Notes under the pieces: generated by a model
Database searches by the model: none
Told to the model about the DNA's origin: nothing
What the model saw: only the letters and a program-made list of their open reading frames with translations
In this document: in pieces, positions 17,469 through 25,363 of the stretch
Numbering within the stretch: position 1 is the first letter of the stretch
Layout of the letters: each line of letters opens with the position of its first letter
Assembly: GCF_030758295.1 (NCBI RefSeq)
Contig: NZ_CP132335.1
Location: 2,270,412-2,334,411 of the forward strand
Source: Pararhizobium sp. IMCC21322
GTDB taxonomy: Bacteria; Pseudomonadota; Alphaproteobacteria; Rhizobiales; GCA-2746425
DNA length: 64,000 bases
Reading direction: 5' to 3'
Program-made: the position numbers and the translations under genes

Positions 17469-18131
17469 TCAGCCGAGAGCCGGAAGACCGTCCAGTGTCG
17501 CCAGCACCGCAGCGGGGCTCAAATCCCGATACTCATCCTGCTGGCCGGTTCTGTTGACCCAAACAGTCCGGAATCCAAATGCGGTTGCGCCTGCCACATC
17601 CCAGCGGTTTGATGACTGAAAGGAAATAGCATCAGGAAAGACGCGAAATGTGGTTGTCGCCATTTCATAGACGGGTTCAGCCGTTTTGTAGGTCCGCAAT
17701 TCGTCGACAGACAGAACTTCATCCAGCAGAGTATCAATTTTTGCTGATTTTACGGCGCTGTCCAGCATGTCTGGCGAGCCATTGGACAAAATCGCAGTTT
17801 TCGCGCCTCGTTCCTTAAGTGCTCGTAATACAGAAGGAACTTCGGGGTAGCAGTCCAACTCGCGATAAGCATCCAGCAGCGCTTCACGGTATTTCGGGTC
17901 AGCGCTTGGAACACAGGCAAATGCATGGTCAAGCGCTTGTTCGGTCAATTCCCAAAAATCCTGATAACGGCCCATAAGGGCGCGAACCCAGGAATATTCC
18001 AATTGCTTGGCGCGCCAGATTTCAGAAAGGCGCGCGCCATCTGGGCCGATTGTGTCAGCGTGTTTTCTAACGGCTGCGTGAACATCAAACAGTGTTCCAT
18101 AGGCGTCGAACACATAGACAGCGTGGGGCAT
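17469..18131 (-). CDS. HAD-superfamily L-2-haloacid dehalogenase-type hydrolase
   Basis: This 220-residue enzyme belongs to the HAD type II haloacid dehalogenase group. The nucleophile aspartate lies in VFDAYGTLFD at residues 7-16, motif II is ILSNGSPDML near residue 115, and the distal motif appears as FQSSNRWDVAGATAFGFRT, close to the SSNxWD pattern of true (S)-2-haloacid dehalogenases. The family replaces the halogen of short L-2-haloacids with a hydroxyl group of inverted configuration; several relatives have other or unknown substrates. The gene is monocistronic with its start facing the TPR gene at 18372. The start ATG is the first in frame and gives the normal length. Confidence 0.86.
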   Translation of the reverse strand: MPHAVYVFDAYGTLFDVHAAVRKHADTIGPDGARLSEIWRAKQLEYSWVRALMGRYQDFWELTEQALDHAFACVPSADPKYREALLDAYRELDCYPEVPSVLRALKERGAKTAILSNGSPDMLDSAVKSAKIDTLLDEVLSVDELRTYKTAEPVYEMATTTFRVFPDAISFQSSNRWDVAGATAFGFRTVWVNRTGQQDEYRDLSPAAVLATLDGLPALG

Positions 18132-18371
18132 GTTAACTCATATGGTGAGAAAGATTAATTCCGTGTAGGCTGTCAGTTTAACGTAACTGCGTCAGAATGA
18201 AAGTCAGAAGACCAGGCGGTGTCGTCATTCAGTAGTTTAGGGTCCGCACCCTGGTCCGGATTTCAATAATACAATTGGGTAATAGCTTGTTGAAGTTCGG
18301 CAGTGTTGACGCCGCGCCGCAGCAAAGCCTAATAAACTCAGTTGGGCGAGGGTTGGAAGTAGGAGTTTTGG

Positions 18372-20399
18372 GTGAACGACAAAGAAAAGTGGGAAAATCC
18401 GGCGTCTGATATTCCGGAGGATGCAGTGTCCCCGGGTTCCATTCTGCCAAAACCAGCCAGAGCGGATTCTGTAGCACCTGAAGTCAGGTCGCCTGAAACC
18501 AGAGGGCGTGAAGTTGGGGCGCCTGAAGTTGGAGGGCCTGACGTTCGACCGCGGGCAAACGATCCCTTACCAATTATAGATCGAAACCAAGGTGCTGCCG
18601 GGCAGCCATCAACCGCGAAAGCCGCGGATACATTTGCGGCAGACGCTCAAGATCGCTTGGCAGAAACGCCCATCATTGCCAAACCCAAACCCAAACCGGG
18701 CAGGCGTATTCTGGGGCTCTGTGTGGCAGCTGTAATTGGTGCGGCCGCAGTTCTGGGTTATCAGTATTTTGGTCCCAAGCCGGAGGTCGAGAGCTTTGCG
18801 GCCTGTGTTGATAGGTCCGTACCAAACCTTCAAGCCGTGGATGGTCAGAAGCTGAGCGTCATTCTACTGCCATTGATAAATGACGCGGAAAACATACAAA
18901 GCGGTCTTGTGCAATCCGCTTTAGAGACGTTCGAGGGTTCAGATGGCCCCTTGATACAGGTGCAAACTGTGGATTGCGCGCTGGTTGACGATGCAGGCAG
19001 CCTACTGAAACTTGCATCGATAGCCAGTGAAAACAGTGTCGAGATCGCGCGCAAAACGGGCGCAGATGTGTTGATCTGGGGAGAGGTGCTGCCAGATGAT
19101 CAACTTCTTGAATTGCGGATGAACTATCCCGTCGATAGTGGGCGCGCGCATTTCGCAACAGATCAACTGGCTTTGAAAACCGATTTTGGCACCGATCAGG
19201 AAACTGTATTCGCTGCGAAAATCTGGTCAATGTCGACCGTGGTAGATCGCCTGGATGCTGATAGCATATCGGACGGGATGGCAGCGACTCTGGAGGCACT
19301 TACACCGATATCGGTAAATCCCAAGCCTGAATTATCGCTTCAGCAACTCGGCAATCTCTATCATGCATTGGGCGATGCGGAATATGTTCTTGGTCTGCAG
19401 ACAGAAGATTCCAATCGATTGGAAAGCGCAATTGACCATTATCGCAGCGCTGCAGAAATGTTCGAACGCTATCGTTTTACGGATGATTGGGCGCGTAACC
19501 AGAATGATATGGGCGTCGCCCTGACGGCCCTTGGCAAGAAAGATAACCGCAATCAGGAAATTGGCCTGGCCATTACCGCATTGCAGGATGCGATTGTCGA
19601 AATGCCGCGCAGCCGCGCGCCCCTCATGTGGGCACAATTGCAGGGGCATCTGGCAGAGGCCCTGAATACCCTTGGCACCCGCGATGCTAACAATCAGATG
19701 CTGGCTGATGCGGTTTCCGCCTATCGTCTTGCGCTGACTGTACAGGATCGGGAAAACTATCCGGTTCAATGGGGAACAACACAGCATAATCTGGGAGCAG
19801 CGCTGCAGGCTCTGGGGCAAAGAGCTGGCGATCCAGCCATATTGGAAGATGCAGTCATTGCGTATCGTGCGGCGCTTGAGGTGCGCACAGCAGAGAATCT
19901 GCCTAAGGATCATGCCATAACCCAGATAAACCTTGGCTCAACGCTCATGAGCCTTGGCGCGCGCGCGCAGAATACCGAATTGGTGAGCGAGGCAGTTGTC
20001 GCCTACCGCGCAGCTATTGATCAATTGGACAAGGAAAACTCGGTCATTGAGTGGGCGACAGCGCAGCACAGTCTCGGGAATGCCCTGGCGCTTCTTGCTG
20101 AGCAGAACGACAGTACCGATAATCTGGACGCGGCGCTCATGGCCTTCAGCCTGGCATTGGAAAGTTTTGACCGGCAAACAGACCCGACCCGGTGGGCGGT
20201 AACGCAGAATAATATCGGCAATGTACTGCACACTATGGGAGATCGCCGTAGGGATCCCGAAGCTGTTATTGCCGCTATAGCGGCCTATGAAGCGGCGGTT
20301 TCGGTGCTCTCAGAAACAGCCCCTGCTTACGCTGAACGCGTGGTTGAGAGCCTGGCTCGGGCTCAGGTTCTTCAGCAGACCATCGCTCAGAGTAACTGA
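18372..20399 (+). CDS. Single-pass membrane protein with FlgO/TolB-N-like domain and TPR-like repeats
   Basis: This 675-residue protein starts at a GTG with a TAGGAG site 7 bases before it. Residues 1-110 are proline-rich and charged, with a degenerate (A/S/G)PEV-type repeat at about 34-61. A single helix follows at about 111-131 (ILGLCVAAVIGAAAVLGYQY). Residues about 150-300 resemble the periplasmic domain seen beside TPRs in some adenylate-cyclase-like proteins (VILLPLIND, TGADVLIWGEV). From about 320 to the end there are six or more repeats of roughly 48 residues with the pattern W-x-x-x-Q-x-N/H-L-G-x-A-L-x-x-L-G and AxxAYRAAL. The N terminus is likely cytoplasmic and the repeats periplasmic. 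No catalytic motif is visible; the role is unknown and protein binding is the best guess. Confidence 0.75.
   Translation: MNDKEKWENPASDIPEDAVSPGSILPKPARADSVAPEVRSPETRGREVGAPEVGGPDVRPRANDPLPIIDRNQGAAGQPSTAKAADTFAADAQDRLAETPIIAKPKPKPGRRILGLCVAAVIGAAAVLGYQYFGPKPEVESFAACVDRSVPNLQAVDGQKLSVILLPLINDAENIQSGLVQSALETFEGSDGPLIQVQTVDCALVDDAGSLLKLASIASENSVEIARKTGADVLIWGEVLPDDQLLELRMNYPVDSGRAHFATDQLALKTDFGTDQETVFAAKIWSMSTVVDRLDADSISDGMAATLEALTPISVNPKPELSLQQLGNLYHALGDAEYVLGLQTEDSNRLESAIDHYRSAAEMFERYRFTDDWARNQNDMGVALTALGKKDNRNQEIGLAITALQDAIVEMPRSRAPLMWAQLQGHLAEALNTLGTRDANNQMLADAVSAYRLALTVQDRENYPVQWGTTQHNLGAALQALGQRAGDPAILEDAVIAYRAALEVRTAENLPKDHAITQINLGSTLMSLGARAQNTELVSEAVVAYRAAIDQLDKENSVIEWATAQHSLGNALALLAEQNDSTDNLDAALMAFSLALESFDRQTDPTRWAVTQNNIGNVLHTMGDRRRDPEAVIAAIAAYEAAVSVLSETAPAYAERVVESLARAQVLQQTIAQSN
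18470..18555 (+). repeat. Degenerate short repeat coding the N-terminal PEV-rich stretch
   Basis: Units resembling GCGCCTGAAGTTGG recur about five times with substitutions (for example CCTGAAGT, GCCTGAAA, GCGTGAAG, GCCTGAAG, CCTGACGT). They code alternating PEV/PET/REV/PEV/PDV tripeptides in the disordered cytoplasmic segment of the repeat protein. Such tracts tend to vary in copy number between strains. Confidence 0.55.
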
Positions 20400-20416
20400 T
20401 AATGAAAAACGAAAGG

Positions 20417-20455
20417 CCCGATATGTTTGGAAGAGTCCCCGATATGTCTGGAAGA
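20417..20455 (+). repeat. 21-bp tandem duplication before the aminotransferase start
   Basis: Two 18-base copies (20417-20434 and 20438-20455) begin CCCGATATGT and end TGGAAGA, and differ at one base (T or C). They are offset by 21 bases and each carries an ATG plus a GGAAG-like ribosome site. The second copy supplies the GGAAGA that precedes the chosen start at 20460. Confidence 0.7.
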
Positions 20456-20459
20456 TTTT

Positions 20460-21314
20460 ATGACTGACTGGTCACAGACATGGACCTGGCTTGATGGAAC
20501 ATGGCTGGAGGGCAACGCCCCTATATTGGGGCCTCGGAGCCATGCAATGTGGCTGGGGTCCAGCGTGTTTGATGGCGCGCGCGCCTTTGAAGGTGTGATG
20601 CCGGATCTGGAATTACATTGTGGACGCGTGAACCGATCCGCTCTTGCATTGGGGTTGGAACCAACCATGCAAGCAGAGGCGATTGCGGATTTGGCCCGTG
20701 AGGGGCTTAAACGTTTCGAGCCCGGCGCTGAGCTCTATGTCCGCCCTATGTATTGGGCAGAGGAGGGAGGCTTCATGTCCGTGCCACCTAACCCCCAAAG
20801 CACACGTTTTGCGCTTTGCCTTTATGTGCTCCCGATGCCAAAGCTGAGCGGCTTTACAGCTACCACGACTGTGTTTCAGCGCCCCACGATCAATTCGATG
20901 CCGGTGAATGCGAAAGCCGGGTGCCTTTACCCAAATAATGGTCGGATGCTGCGGGAAGCGCAGGCGACAGGTTTTGACAATGCGCTGTGTTGCGATGGGC
21001 TTGGCAATGTGGCTGAATTTGCAACAGCTAACGCGTTTATGGTGAAGGAGGGAAAAGTCGCCACGCCTGTTCCCAACGGCACGTTTCTAGACGGAATCAC
21101 TCGGCAAAGAATCATTGCATTGTTGCGTGGCGCGGGACTTGACGTTTTGGAAGCGTCATTGACGTATGATGATTTTCGCACCGCAGATGAAGTGTTCTCA
21201 ACCGGCAATTATTCCAAGGTAATGCCTGTCACTCGATTTGAAGACCGCACTTTTGAACCTGGCCCAATTTCAGCTTTGGCGCGTGAACTCTATTGGCAGT
21301 TTGCGCATAGCTAA
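20460..21314 (+). CDS. ilvE: Branched-chain amino acid aminotransferase (class IV PLP)
   Basis: This 284-residue PLP enzyme should transfer amino groups between glutamate and the 2-oxo acids of leucine, isoleucine and valine, in the last step of their synthesis. The PLP-binding lysine is in NAKAG at residue 152, and the class IV signature appears in DNALCCDGLGNVAEFATANA and PNGTFLDGITRQRII. The frame is open to 20427, but the ATG at 20460 has GGAAGA 5 bases upstream and gives the normal N terminus. D-amino-acid aminotransferase or aminodeoxychorismate lyase are relatives that cannot be fully excluded. The short distance to the TPR gene would allow read-through, but no functional link is evident. 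Confidence 0.83.
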   Translation: MTDWSQTWTWLDGTWLEGNAPILGPRSHAMWLGSSVFDGARAFEGVMPDLELHCGRVNRSALALGLEPTMQAEAIADLAREGLKRFEPGAELYVRPMYWAEEGGFMSVPPNPQSTRFALCLYVLPMPKLSGFTATTTVFQRPTINSMPVNAKAGCLYPNNGRMLREAQATGFDNALCCDGLGNVAEFATANAFMVKEGKVATPVPNGTFLDGITRQRIIALLRGAGLDVLEASLTYDDFRTADEVFSTGNYSKVMPVTRFEDRTFEPGPISALARELYWQFAHS

Positions 21315-21349
21315 GACTGCGGTGATGGATGGATTGATTTTTTAAAAAG

Positions 21350-21377
21350 AAAAAGCCGGAACGTTGCCCGGCTTTTT
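21350..21377. terminator. Bidirectional Rho-independent terminator
   Basis: AAAAAGCCGG at 21350-21359 pairs with CCGGCTTTTT at 21368-21377 around an 8-base loop. T-runs lie on both strands, so it can end both the aminotransferase transcript (+) and the convergent BA14K transcript (-). Confidence 0.85.
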
Positions 21378-21384
21378 CAATGGA

Positions 21385-21819
21385 TCAATCAAATGGTGAG
21401 TTACACCGTTTGCGGCCACCCTTATAAGGCTGGAACGTATCAGTATAGATATCATAGGAACGATAACGATTATCACACCAATTCACATGCGCCGACCCTC
21501 TTCTGCTCCGGTAATAACGTGGAGCTGTGTGCCGAGGATAGGTTTTTACGCCGCGTTTGTTGTGGTTGTGATAGCCACGATTGGCATGACGATGGCAATA
21601 GCTGCGGCCATGGCAATGTGACCGACGGCCATATTTGCCACCGCGCGTCTTCACGCCGCCAAATACGCCATGACTTCCAAAGCCTAAAATGATTCCGCCC
21701 TTGTAATTTTGGCGGTATTTTGAACCATGCGCACTCGCAGCAGATGAGTATGTGGCAATCATGAAAACTGCCACCAACAAGCTGCTAAAGGTTGAAAACA
21801 AATAGTTTTTGCGTTTCAT
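21385..21819 (-). CDS. BA14K-like secreted protein
   Basis: This 144-residue protein begins with a signal peptide (MKRKNYLFSTFSSLLVAVFMIATYSSAASA). A histidine-, glycine- and arginine-rich middle follows (RRSHCHGRSYCHRHANRGYH). It ends with the motif WCDNRYRSYDIYTDTFQPY..GRKRC, which matches the C-terminal signature of the BA14K family (Brucella 14 kDa immunoreactive protein), where two cysteines flank a RYRSYD core. Family members are exported and reported to bind carbohydrate or affect the cell surface; the function is not settled. The ATG at 21819 has GGGAGA 7 bases upstream. The many His and Cys residues could bind metal, but that is inference. Confidence 0.72.
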   Translation of the reverse strand: MKRKNYLFSTFSSLLVAVFMIATYSSAASAHGSKYRQNYKGGIILGFGSHGVFGGVKTRGGKYGRRSHCHGRSYCHRHANRGYHNHNKRGVKTYPRHTAPRYYRSRRGSAHVNWCDNRYRSYDIYTDTFQPYKGGRKRCNSPFD

Positions 21820-21952
21820 GCAGAAATCTCCCGAAAATAAATTCGGCACCCAGAGTAATGATAGCACTATTCGCACATTTTCGTAAGGTGCATTTTTGGT
21901 GCAAGCGCACAAACCGCCTGCATGACGTGTATGCGCTGAAGCCAGAGCTGCG

Positions 21953-22873
21953 TTACTGAGTTTGGGTTTTAGGATGTTCCGGCACAGATTTCAGATACGC
22001 TGCAATGGCATCCCTGTCTTCCGTGGTCAGCTTTGCTGTATTTTCAACAACATCCGCCATCGAGCCACCCAGACTGTCAAAGTCGGGCGTAAAGCCACTT
22101 TCAAGCGCGTAAGCGATATCTCCTGCAGACCAACTGCCAAGACCATCGGAATGCGGTGTGATATTTGGAATAAATCCTTTGCCGTCCGGGTTCGGGGCAC
22201 CGGCAAATGCCAGGTTTCTGTCAATGGCACCAAGTGGATTGCGTGGTGTGTGGCATTCACCGCAATGGCCAAGCGCATTGACCAGATAGGCACCGCGATT
22301 CACTTGCTCGCTTTGTGACGAATCGTCCTCAAAGGCGCTGAAATCCGCGAAGAGAACTTTCCAGAGCCCCAAACCGCGACGCACATTGAAGGGAAAGCCG
22401 ACATCATTTGCAGGTGCAGCATCGGGAACCGGCGGCAACGTATCCATATAGGCTTTCAGATCAAGCACATCGGTGAGTTTTGCCTTGCTATAGGACGTAT
22501 ATGGGAATGCCGGGTAGTAATGCGCACCATCAGGACTGACGCCTCTGGTGACTGCGTTTACAAACGCAAGCGGGCTCCAGGAGCCAATTCCTGCAGTGGG
22601 ATCTGGAGAAATATTGGGCGCGATAAACGTCCCAAATTCTGTTTCAAACCGCAGGCCGCCTGCCAAAATCAGCTTGTCATCGCCTTTGGCACCCGGTGCT
22701 GCATGGCACGAAGAGCAGCCACCTGCGGCAAAAATATATTCACCGCGGTCTGCATCTGCAGTGTGTGCAGGAAGATCATCGGCAGCAAGCTGCTGCGGCA
22801 TCGTTAAATACCAGAAGACACCCAGACCCAGTAAGCCCAGAACGACTCCAATTTTTATCAATTGCCGCAGCAT
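21953..22873 (-). CDS. Membrane-anchored diheme cytochrome c
   Basis: This 306-residue protein has an uncleaved N-terminal helix (IGVVLGLLGLGVFWYL) and two class I cytochrome c domains. Their heme sites are CSSCH at residues 53-57 and CGECH near 205-209. The conserved FIAPNISPD and FIPNITPHSDGLGSWS segments resemble the cytochrome c subunits of gluconate, alcohol and aldehyde dehydrogenases. It should pass electrons in the periplasm to the respiratory chain. No flavoprotein or molybdoprotein partner is adjacent; instead it follows a cytochrome c'-type gene by 20 bases. The product needs the ccm system encoded at 52-56 kb. Confidence 0.88.
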   Translation of the reverse strand: MLRQLIKIGVVLGLLGLGVFWYLTMPQQLAADDLPAHTADADRGEYIFAAGGCSSCHAAPGAKGDDKLILAGGLRFETEFGTFIAPNISPDPTAGIGSWSPLAFVNAVTRGVSPDGAHYYPAFPYTSYSKAKLTDVLDLKAYMDTLPPVPDAAPANDVGFPFNVRRGLGLWKVLFADFSAFEDDSSQSEQVNRGAYLVNALGHCGECHTPRNPLGAIDRNLAFAGAPNPDGKGFIPNITPHSDGLGSWSAGDIAYALESGFTPDFDSLGGSMADVVENTAKLTTEDRDAIAAYLKSVPEHPKTQTQ

Positions 22874-22893
22874 AATTCTACTTTTTGGGGTGT

Positions 22894-23334
22894 TTATTTA
22901 GGTATTTGGTAGGTTTTATGGCACGCACCGCAATTCGCAGTAACCATGCCAAACTGAGCCTTGAAAGTGTCAAGATCTGCAGCTGGAGCCGCAATTGCAG
23001 CAGCCGTATCGGTCTGGAATTTTGCGATCGCAGCCGCAAATCCATCCGGGTCGCTCCAGATTGCGGGGCCAGCTTTCGTATCGCCTGTATCGGAACCCTC
23101 GGGGAATTTGGACCCATAGCCAAGCGAAACCGCGTTCATGGTGCGCAATGCGAGCATGGCAACGCGGGCATCAAATTCGGTTTCGCCCTTGACCATACCA
23201 GCCGCAGCACCTGTCGCGGCTCCCACTGATTTCATCATGGCCTGACGCTCTGCAATTGGATCTCCCGCTGCATAGGAAAATGTGCTGGCGCTGGCCAGGC
23301 CCGCGATCACAGCCAGTTTCAAGAGGTTTTTCAT
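22894..23334 (-). CDS. Cytochrome c' family protein (class II c-type cytochrome)
   Basis: This 146-residue periplasmic protein has a signal peptide (LLKLAVIAGLASASTFSYA) and a single C-terminal heme site CGACH at residues 135-139. That is the class II arrangement of a four-helix bundle with the heme near the end. Such proteins bind gases (NO, CO) or carry electrons as c-556-type cytochromes. It lies just upstream of the diheme cytochrome gene on the same strand, so both are likely made together; this protein could be the electron donor or acceptor of the other. Confidence 0.87.
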   Translation of the reverse strand: MKNLLKLAVIAGLASASTFSYAAGDPIAERQAMMKSVGAATGAAAGMVKGETEFDARVAMLALRTMNAVSLGYGSKFPEGSDTGDTKAGPAIWSDPDGFAAAIAKFQTDTAAAIAAPAADLDTFKAQFGMVTANCGACHKTYQIPK

Positions 23335-23417
23335 ACACGACTCCTGTTGAGGTTGAGTATTTCAAGCGCAGTAAATCATACGATTATAAATGTGTCACCG
23401 GTTCAACGGACATCACA

Positions 23418-23480
23418 GATCACGGATGCGTGAACAAAAATGCCCGAGAGATCACGGAAACGTGAACAAAAAAAGCCCGA
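23418..23480. repeat. 32-bp tandem repeat between cytochrome and sodB genes
   Basis: Two copies beginning GATCACGGA and continuing CGTGAACAAAAA then GCCCGA start at 23418 and 23450. They differ at a few positions. The second copy runs into the sodB terminator stem, so the hairpin's left arm may have arisen from, or been copied into, the repeat unit. Confidence 0.65.
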
Positions 23481-23496
23481 CGCTTGGCCGGGCTTT
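23472..23496 (-). terminator. Rho-independent terminator of sodB
   Basis: AAAGCCCG at 23472-23479 pairs with CGGGCTTT at 23489-23496. Read on the - strand the stem is followed by a T-run (TTTTGTTC), which fits termination about 25 bases past the sodB stop. Confidence 0.8.
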
Positions 23497-23520
23497 AGAG
23501 AGTCACTGGTTCATTAACTG

Positions 23521-24117
23521 CTAGCTGGCTTTTTCGTAAAGCTCTGTCACATATTCCCAATTTACCAGATTATCGACAAAGGCTTCCAGATATTTCGGGC
23601 GCAGATTGCGGTAATCAATGTAGTAGGAGTGCTCCCAAACATCGCATCCCAGCAATGGTGTCGCGCCGTGGATCAGTGGGTTTTCGCCATTTGGCGTTTT
23701 CATGATTTCCAGCTTGCCGTTTTTCAGCGCCAGCCAGCACCAGCCAGAACCGAACTGGGTTTTACCAGCAGTCATGAAGGCATCACGGAAATCCGCAACG
23801 GAGCCCAGATCTTCGATGATCTTTGCTTCCAGATTACCAGGAATCGAACCGCCGCCATTTGGTTTCATCCACTTCCAGAAATGGATGTGATTGAAATGCT
23901 GACCAGCCTGATTAAACAGTCCCGGATTGTCGGAGTGGCTTTTTTTGACCACATCTTCCAGGGACATGTTGGCGTAGTCGGTGCCTTCGATCATGCCATT
24001 GCCGGCAGTCACATAAGCATTGTGATGCTTGTCATGGTGGAATTCGAGCGTTTCGGCAGACATGTAAGGTGCCAATGCGTCATAAGCATAGGGGAGGTCG
24101 GGAAGTTCAAAAGCCAT
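23521..24117 (-). CDS. sodB: Superoxide dismutase (Fe/Mn family)
   Basis: This 198-residue enzyme converts superoxide to oxygen and hydrogen peroxide. The N terminus MAFELPDLPYAYDAL and the metal-binding residues are visible: LEFHHDKHHNAYV near residue 27, the NHIHFWKWM histidine near 78-84, and DVWEHSYYIDY near 163-173. The GAGKTQFGSGW-like context is also as in the family (AGKTQFGSGWCWL). The frame extends upstream, but the ATG at 24117 has a GGAGA site 7 bases before it and begins the family's normal N terminus. Iron or manganese use cannot be decided firmly; the sequence is typical of rhizobial SodB. It is divergent from ispH, with about 258 bases between the starts. Confidence 0.94.
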   Translation of the reverse strand: MAFELPDLPYAYDALAPYMSAETLEFHHDKHHNAYVTAGNGMIEGTDYANMSLEDVVKKSHSDNPGLFNQAGQHFNHIHFWKWMKPNGGGSIPGNLEAKIIEDLGSVADFRDAFMTAGKTQFGSGWCWLALKNGKLEIMKTPNGENPLIHGATPLLGCDVWEHSYYIDYRNLRPKYLEAFVDNLVNWEYVTELYEKAS

Positions 24118-24375
24118 CGGGTGTCTCCGGTTGTTAATGCGGCAATTCCACCAGCTGTGTGGGTAAAACCATAATTCACATCTAATGGATTGGTTGCAAC
24201 ATAGGCAGGTGTTCTGCACTCGGCAATGGTTTGCCCGCGTTCAAGGTGAGATTTTTGCGTCGAACGGCATTTTCATGGGCTTGGGTGTAAAACCAGCTTT
24301 GCCATCCCATTTGGGCAGTGATACACAGCTTCCAAATTCAAACACCATCGGGCTTTGCCCAGGAGTTTCTTCAAC

Positions 24376-25359
24376 ATGTCCGCAGCGGAAAAACCGCCAT
24401 TGATGCTCTACCTTGCAGCGCCGCGTGGCTTTTGTGCTGGCGTTGACCGGGCCATCAAGATTGTCGAACTGGCGCTGAAAGCCTACGGGCCACCTGTCTA
24501 TGTCCGTCACGAAATCGTTCACAACAAATATGTGGTTGATGGTCTGCGCCGTCAGGGCGCTGTTTTTGTAGATGAGTTGGATGAGATTCCGGAGACAGAT
24601 CAGCCGGTGATTTTCTCAGCCCATGGTGTGCCGAAATCTGTTCCGGAAAGCGCAGCTGCACGGAACATGCTTTATATCGATGCGACCTGTCCGCTGGTTT
24701 CCAAGGTCCACAAAGAAGCCCAAATTCACCGCAAGCGTGCCCGTGAAATTCTGCTCATTGGCCACAAGGGTCACCCGGAAGTTATTGGTACAATGGGGCA
24801 ATTGCCCCAAGGGGCAGTCACCCTGATTGAAACTGTAGACGATGCTGAAACCATTCAGCCCAAAGAGCCGGAAAATCTGGCGTGGATTACGCAGACAACT
24901 CTGTCGGTTGATGACACCCGCGAGATCGTAAAGGTTCTGCAGCGGCGTTTTCCAAGTGTGGTCGGGCCACACAAGGAAGACATTTGCTATGCCACCACAA
25001 ACCGGCAGGAAGCGGTGAAGGCCATTGCGCCAAAAAGTGACGCAGTGTTTGTGGTGGGTGCTCCGAACTCTTCAAATTCCCAGCGGCTGCGAGAAGTTGC
25101 AGAACGCAGTGGCGCCCGGTCTGCCCATCTTGTGCAGCGGGCAAGTGACATTGACTGGCAGCAAATTGAAGGCGTGCGCACAGTGGGTTTAACAGCTGGT
25201 GCATCCGCTCCCGAAGTTCTGGTTGATGAAGTGATCGATGCCTTCCGCTCCCGCTTTGACGTTACGGTGCAGTTGGAGCGCACAGTGGATGAAGATGTCG
25301 TCTTCACTCTGCCAAGGGCTTTGCGCGAGAAAGTAAACCAACTGGACGCTGCGGGTTAG
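24376..25359 (+). CDS. ispH: 4-hydroxy-3-methylbut-2-enyl diphosphate reductase
   Basis: This 327-residue iron-sulfur enzyme performs the last step of the MEP pathway, giving isopentenyl and dimethylallyl diphosphate (EC 1.17.7.4). The three cluster cysteines are in [25 protein letters not shown] and [13 protein letters not shown]. The HEIVHN and [10 protein letters not shown] substrate-site segments are also present. The ATG at 24376 has an AGGAG site 11 bases upstream and is preferred to a TTG 21 bases earlier. thrB begins 4 bases after its stop and rnhA follows; this ispH-thrB-rnhA order is usual in Hyphomicrobiales. Confidence 0.96.
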   Translation: MSAAEKPPLMLYLAAPRGFCAGVDRAIKIVELALKAYGPPVYVRHEIVHNKYVVDGLRRQGAVFVDELDEIPETDQPVIFSAHGVPKSVPESAAARNMLYIDATCPLVSKVHKEAQIHRKRAREILLIGHKGHPEVIGTMGQLPQGAVTLIETVDDAETIQPKEPENLAWITQTTLSVDDTREIVKVLQRRFPSVVGPHKEDICYATTNRQEAVKAIAPKSDAVFVVGAPNSSNSQRLREVAERSGARSAHLVQRASDIDWQQIEGVRTVGLTAGASAPEVLVDEVIDAFRSRFDVTVQLERTVDEDVVFTLPRALREKVNQLDAAG

Positions 25360-25363
25360 CACT

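Noticed and set aside
23418-23480. Possible short CRISPR array
   Set aside because: There are only two units, they are contiguous without unique spacers, and no cas genes are present.
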